A stretch of 34,112 nt of DNA from Sphaerimonospora mesophila NBRC 14179 = JCM 3151 (GTDB taxonomy: Bacteria; Actinomycetota; Actinomycetes; Streptosporangiales; Streptosporangiaceae): positions 94,884 through 128,995 of the forward strand of contig BCRI01000004.1 in the NCBI GenBank assembly GCA_001552515.1. The letters are read 5' to 3'. Below, piece after piece: positions 32,173 through 34,112 of the stretch. A program made the translations under genes and the position numbers. The stretch's first letter is position 1; every line of letters starts with the position of its first letter. The notes under the pieces are model-generated. The model did no database searches, was not told the origin of the DNA, and saw only the letters and a program-made list of their open reading frames with translations.

Positions 32173-33468
32173 CTACGCGGGCGGGCGGACGGCCAGCAGC
32201 GCGACGTCGTCTTCGAAGGCGCCGCCGGGGTGGGCCAGCAGGGCGTCGCACAGCCGCGCCAGCGGATCGGCGGCGTGGGTCGTGGCGACGGCGGCGATCT
32301 GGTCCATCCCCTGGCCGATGGAATGGTCGCGGTTCTCCACCAGGCCGTCGGTGTGCAGCAGTACGGCGGCGCCGCCGGGCAGGTCGACGTGGTTGTCGGT
32401 CCGCGGCAGGTCCGGGTCGACCCCCAGCGGGACGCCGACGTCGGCGTACAGATAGCGTGCCCGCTCCCCCGGGACGGCCAGCAGGGGCGGCAGATGTCCG
32501 GCGCTGGTCCACCGCAGTCGCCGTCCCGACCCCGCGGCCTGCTCCAGGCGGGCGACGACGACGGTGGCCATCGGCCCGCCGTGCAACCAGTGCAGCACCC
32601 GGTCCAGGCGGCGCAGGATGCGGCTGGGCGACTCCTGCTCGTCCAGGGCGATGACGCGGAGCATGTTGCTGATCTGGCTCATCACGATCGCGGCCTGCAC
32701 ATCGTGGCCCATCACATCCCCGATCACCAGGCAGGGCACCCCGTCGGGCAGGCGGATCAGGTCGTACCAGTCGCCCCCGATGCACGGCGCTCTGCTGGAG
32801 GGCTGAAAGCGGGCCTGCAGTTCCCAGCCCTCCAGGTGCGGCATCTCCGGCAGGAGCCGGCGCTGGAAGTCCTCCGTGGCCCGGCACGTCCGCCGGTAGA
32901 GACGCGCGTTCTCGATCGCCATGCCGGCCGCCCCGGCCAGCGCCATCACCACCTCCTGGTCCTCGGCGGTGAACGGACCACCCGCCTTGTCGGCCAGATA
33001 GAGGTTGCCGTAGATCGCCTGACGGACCCGGATCGGCACCCCCAGCAGCGTCGTCATCACGGGATGCTCCCGGGGGAAACCGGCCGCGCCGGGATGGGTG
33101 GCCAGGTCGTCCACGCGCAGCGGCCGCGGGTCGCGCACCAGGTCACCGAGCAGTCCGCTGCCGTGGGGCAGTTCTTCGCCGCGTGCGGACGAATGGTCCC
33201 GGCAGAACCCCGAGCTGATCATCTCGATGAACTGTCCCGCCTCGTTCAGTACGCCCAGGGCGCCGTAGCGGGCCCGCACCAACCCCCGTCCGGCCTCCAC
33301 GATCCGGTGCAGGACCGGCTCCAGTTCCAGCTCCGCACCGATCGCCAGCACCGCGTCCAGCAGCCCGCGCAGCATGCCGTACTGATCCGCGAGCTGTCTC
33401 AGCCCCGCCTGGATGCGCCCCAGCTCCTCATCGGGTCGGTCGAACAGGTGCCCGCCCTCCGGTGTCAT
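32173..33468 (-). CDS. GAF-SpoIIE serine/threonine phosphatase (PP2C-type)
   Basis: A 431-residue regulator. Residues about 45-190 are a GAF sensor domain (VLHRIVEAGRGLVRARYGALGV, ending GMAIENARLYR). Residues 200-430 are a SpoIIE-type PP2C phosphatase: FQRRLLPEMP, metal-binding GGDWYD (231-236), GDVMGHD (250-256), TDGLVE and DDVALLAVR. Such proteins dephosphorylate anti-sigma-factor antagonists and so switch on stress sigma factors. There is no membrane segment, so the signal is cytoplasmic. GGAGGGGAGG lies before ATG 33468. No anti-sigma gene is next to it in the window. Confidence 0.92.
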   Translation of the reverse strand: MTPEGGHLFDRPDEELGRIQAGLRQLADQYGMLRGLLDAVLAIGAELELEPVLHRIVEAGRGLVRARYGALGVLNEAGQFIEMISSGFCRDHSSARGEELPHGSGLLGDLVRDPRPLRVDDLATHPGAAGFPREHPVMTTLLGVPIRVRQAIYGNLYLADKAGGPFTAEDQEVVMALAGAAGMAIENARLYRRTCRATEDFQRRLLPEMPHLEGWELQARFQPSSRAPCIGGDWYDLIRLPDGVPCLVIGDVMGHDVQAAIVMSQISNMLRVIALDEQESPSRILRRLDRVLHWLHGGPMATVVVARLEQAAGSGRRLRWTSAGHLPPLLAVPGERARYLYADVGVPLGVDPDLPRTDNHVDLPGGAAVLLHTDGLVENRDHSIGQGMDQIAAVATTHAADPLARLCDALLAHPGGAFEDDVALLAVRPPA

Positions 33469-33619
33469 GCCTCCCCTCCTCTCCCACCGACCGGACGGAG
33501 GACGGCGCCACCTCCGTCGTCGGCGAGGTCCAGTGGTGGGTGAGGCGCCCGGTGCCGGCCCCTATGACGCTCCGCGTGAACATAGAGATCACCCCCGCCG
33601 TCCGTCTTCCGAGCGGAAG

Positions 33620-33645
33620 GTTTCGCCCGGCGCTCCGTCGGGAAT
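33620..33645 (+). promoter_or_regulatory. Possible stress-sigma promoter of the CBS gene
   Basis: GTTT (33620-33623), 16 bases, then GGGAAT (33640-33645) resembles the GTTT-N14-16-GGGTAT pattern of actinobacterial SigB/SigF promoters, with one base off. It lies 93 bases before the CBS gene. Confidence 0.3.
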
Positions 33646-33737
33646 CCTGTCCCGTCCGGTTCCGCCGAAACTCCCCGCGGGACCGCTGAGCGGGGGCCGG
33701 CGCGACCTGGCGGGAATCGTGTGTCAGGGGAGGGACC

Positions 33738-34112
33738 ATGCGGATCAGTAACGTCTACCGTCCGGCGGTCTACGGATGCCAGACCGATGAGCGGCTGCCC
33801 CAGGTCGCCCGGCAGATGATGGAGAAGAACGTCGGCGCACTCGCCGTGCTGGAGGGCGAGCGGGTCACCGGTGTGATCACCGAGCGCGATCTGACGGACG
33901 CGCTCGCGACCTGCCAGGACCCCGCCGCCGTCAGCGCCGCCTCCTACGCCACCACCCGGCTGCGCACGGCGCGGCTCGACGAGGACTCCCGTGACGTCGC
34001 CCGCCGGATGCTGGACGCGGGCGTACGGCACATGCCGGTGGAGGAGGACGGACGCCTGGTCGGCATGGTGTCGATGCGCGACCTGCTCGCGGTGGAGACC
34101 TGGGCGTCCTAG
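33738..34112 (+). CDS. Two-CBS-domain protein
   Basis: A 124-residue protein that is one Bateman module: CBS1 about residues 8-58 (VARQMMEKNVGALAVLEG, VTGVITERDL) and CBS2 about 70-120 (VARRMLDAGVRHMPVEEDG, LVGMVSMRDLL). Stand-alone CBS pairs bind adenosine nucleotides and are often induced under stress or low oxygen in actinobacteria. GGGGAGGG precedes ATG 33738. The stop is the last codon of the window. It is divergent from the SpoIIE-type phosphatase gene. Confidence 0.93.
   Translation: MRISNVYRPAVYGCQTDERLPQVARQMMEKNVGALAVLEGERVTGVITERDLTDALATCQDPAAVSAASYATTRLRTARLDEDSRDVARRMLDAGVRHMPVEEDGRLVGMVSMRDLLAVETWAS

Overview
The window is high-GC DNA (roughly 70 percent) from a filamentous actinobacterium. 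The gene set (PucR, LacI and DeoR regulators, secreted GH10 xylanase with CBM2, GAF-SpoIIE phosphatase) fits Streptosporangiales or Streptomyces-like soil actinomycetes. I cannot name the species from the sequence alone.

Region 1 (1 to about 8945) is an integrated mobile element, cut by the left window edge. It starts with the C-terminus of a large serine integrase. A primase-helicase operon follows (two small genes plus a TOPRIM/D5/SF3 protein), then a PD-(D/E)XK-type nuclease, a string of small unknown genes, and a GntR-type regulator divergent from two small genes. No capsid, terminase, lysis or FtsK/Tra gene is seen, so the visible part looks like a small phage-satellite-like or phiRv1-like element. 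Its non-coding DNA is dense with structure: a long inverted repeat beside the integrase, another behind the primase gene, a three-copy promoter module, two probable small-RNA genes ending in strong hairpins, an iteron-like GTGAGACTT cluster and a 45-bp direct repeat. The right junction falls inside the Walker A codons of an ABC-transporter ATPase gene, whose 5' remnant is at 8945-9100.

Region 2 (9.1-16.1 kb, minus strand) is chromosomal. A FAD/Fe-S D-lactate-dehydrogenase-like gene overlaps a PoxB-like thiamine-diphosphate enzyme gene (lactate to pyruvate to acetate is the likely logic). Upstream is an orphan single-chain N6-adenine-type DNA methyltransferase with an N-terminal HTH and a specificity-like C-terminus.

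Region 3 (16.2-19.2 kb) has a PucR regulator followed by a DadA-type amino-acid oxidoreductase. Region 4 (19.5-24.0 kb) is a xylan-use locus: a LacI regulator divergent from a cytoplasmic GH43 beta-xylosidase, then a secreted GH10-CBM2 xylanase. The two hydrolase genes share the same promoter-operator arrangement. A striking intergenic array of about 53-bp repeats in +++--- order follows (24067-24308).

Region 5 (24.5-31.3 kb) is a self-contained phosphotransferase-system operon: DeoR regulator, PfkB-type sugar-phosphate kinase, mannitol-family EIIC, EIIB and EIIA, a zinc-dependent polyol-type dehydrogenase, HPr and Enzyme I. Together they could import a hexitol, phosphorylate it, oxidise it to a ketose phosphate and phosphorylate it again. 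Region 6 (31.3-34.1 kb) holds an APH-like kinase, a GAF-SpoIIE phosphatase and a two-CBS protein.
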